Positions 32,536 through 32,748 of a stretch of DNA of 32,748 nucleotides are shown piece by piece. The first letter of the stretch is position 1. Each line of letters starts with the position of its first letter. Source of the DNA: an uncultured Prevotellaceae bacterium. GTDB lineage: Bacteria; Bacteroidota; Bacteroidia; Bacteroidales; Bacteroidaceae. The translations under genes and the position numbers were made by a program. The notes below the pieces were generated by a model. That model saw nothing but the letters and a program-made list of their open reading frames with translations. It was not told the DNA's origin and did no database searches. Where the stretch lies: assembly GCA_937877605.1 (NCBI GenBank), contig CALFJA010000005.1:1-32748 (forward strand), given 5' to 3'.

Positions 32536-32634
32536 GCGGAGAGAGGGGAGGTTCGTGGTTGCAAAGCAACACTTTCACAAAGCCTACAGCGACTGAAAGA
32601 ACTGTGAGAACCCGGCTCGCAACCGCAAAAAGAA

Positions 32635-32667
32635 AAAGAGCCAGACCCAATTGGCTGGCTCTTTTTT
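32635..32667 (-). terminator. tRNA-Ser terminator
   Basis: Arms AAAGAGCCAG and CTGGCTCTTT pair over 10 bp with an inner CCAATTGG. On the minus strand, coming out of the tRNA, the sequence AAAAAAGAGCC..GGCTCTTTTTCTTTTT follows, giving a T-rich tail. Confidence 0.75.
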
Positions 32668-32668
32668 G

Positions 32669-32748
32669 CGGAGAGAGAGGGATTCGAACCCCCGGCACCT
32701 CTCAGTGCGCCGGTTTTCAAGACCGGTGTAATCGACCACTCTACCATC
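32669..32748 (-). tRNA. tRNA-Ser(UGA), 5' end cut by window edge
   Basis: Reading the minus strand: the last acceptor bases, D-arm, anticodon stem CCGGT/ACCGG with loop CTTGAAA (anticodon UGA), a long variable arm (GCACTGAGAGGTGCC), T-loop TTCGAAT and acceptor 3' strand TCTCTCC with discriminator G. About five 5' bases of the acceptor stem lie outside the window. CCA is not encoded. Confidence 0.93.

Larger units (their letters stand above)
32296..32668. other. Intergenic region between the Nudix gene and tRNA-Ser
   Basis: 373 bp with no credible protein gene. From left to right: Nudix operator and promoter (32305-32329), a long perfect hairpin (32494-32535), a partial copy of the tRNA-Ser 3' end (32534-32554) and the tRNA-Ser terminator (32635-32667). 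Confidence 0.6.

Noticed and set aside
32369..32747. Minus-strand frames of 104-109 codons at the right edge
   Set aside because: They run through tRNA-Ser and its terminator, so they are not protein genes.
1..32748. Mobile element or defence island
   Set aside because: No transposase, integrase, toxin-antitoxin, restriction or phage gene is visible; gene content and base composition look like core chromosome.

Overview
The window looks like an ordinary chromosomal segment of a Prevotella-like member of the Bacteroidales. Evidence: nearly every gene start has an upstream Bacteroidetes-type promoter (TAnnTTTG at about -7, often TTTG 19-20 bp further up); Shine-Dalgarno sequences are mostly absent; a long secreted protein ends in a Bacteroidetes-style C-terminal sorting segment; and a MurNAc/GlcNAc-kinase-like protein is fused to a RapZ C-terminal domain. 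No transposase, integrase, phage gene, CRISPR array or restriction system is visible.

Layout. 1-5642 (minus): two long paralogous secreted proteins, one cut by the window edge, with a 65-codon gene between them. 6020-6344: a frameshifted remnant of an F5/8-type (discoidin-like) domain gene. 6382-8811 (minus): small membrane protein, aminosugar kinase/RapZ-C fusion and sugar-1-phosphate nucleotidyltransferase, probably one cell-wall sugar salvage operon. 9032-11213 (plus): trmO and aspA. 11580-17146 (plus): GNAT acetyltransferase, secreted thioredoxin-like protein, AraC regulator, then an NTF2-like protein, flavodoxin, SDR, aldo/keto reductase and flavodoxin-like lipoprotein, which look like a regulated redox or electrophile-detoxification cluster. 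17512-19030 (minus): GT-C-like membrane protein broken by a one-base homopolymer shift. 19036-23405 (minus): YjbQ, a small secreted protein, groES-groEL and an SDR. 24113-28261 (plus): sppA, lpxK and thiL. 28390-29548: tRNA-Phe, a tiny ORF and ogt. 29672-32295 (minus): ABC exporter and an NrtR-like Nudix regulator. The right edge holds most of a tRNA-Ser(UGA).

The most unusual signal lies between genes. Four intergenic regions (11.4, 17.3, 23.65 and 29.6 kb) carry short arrays of imperfect 17-bp palindromes separated by 5-bp spacers, giving a strict 22-bp period. The 11.4 and 29.6 kb arrays are clearly related in sequence, each with four units (88 bp) and the same ends. The 17.3 kb array keeps the architecture with a different core, and the 23.65 kb array is more degenerate. 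Their function is unknown. Other points of interest are a candidate ~84-nt small RNA downstream of groEL, perfect or near-perfect dyads over the sppA and Nudix promoters, a partial copy of the tRNA-Ser 3' end, and tRNA-Phe stem mismatches.
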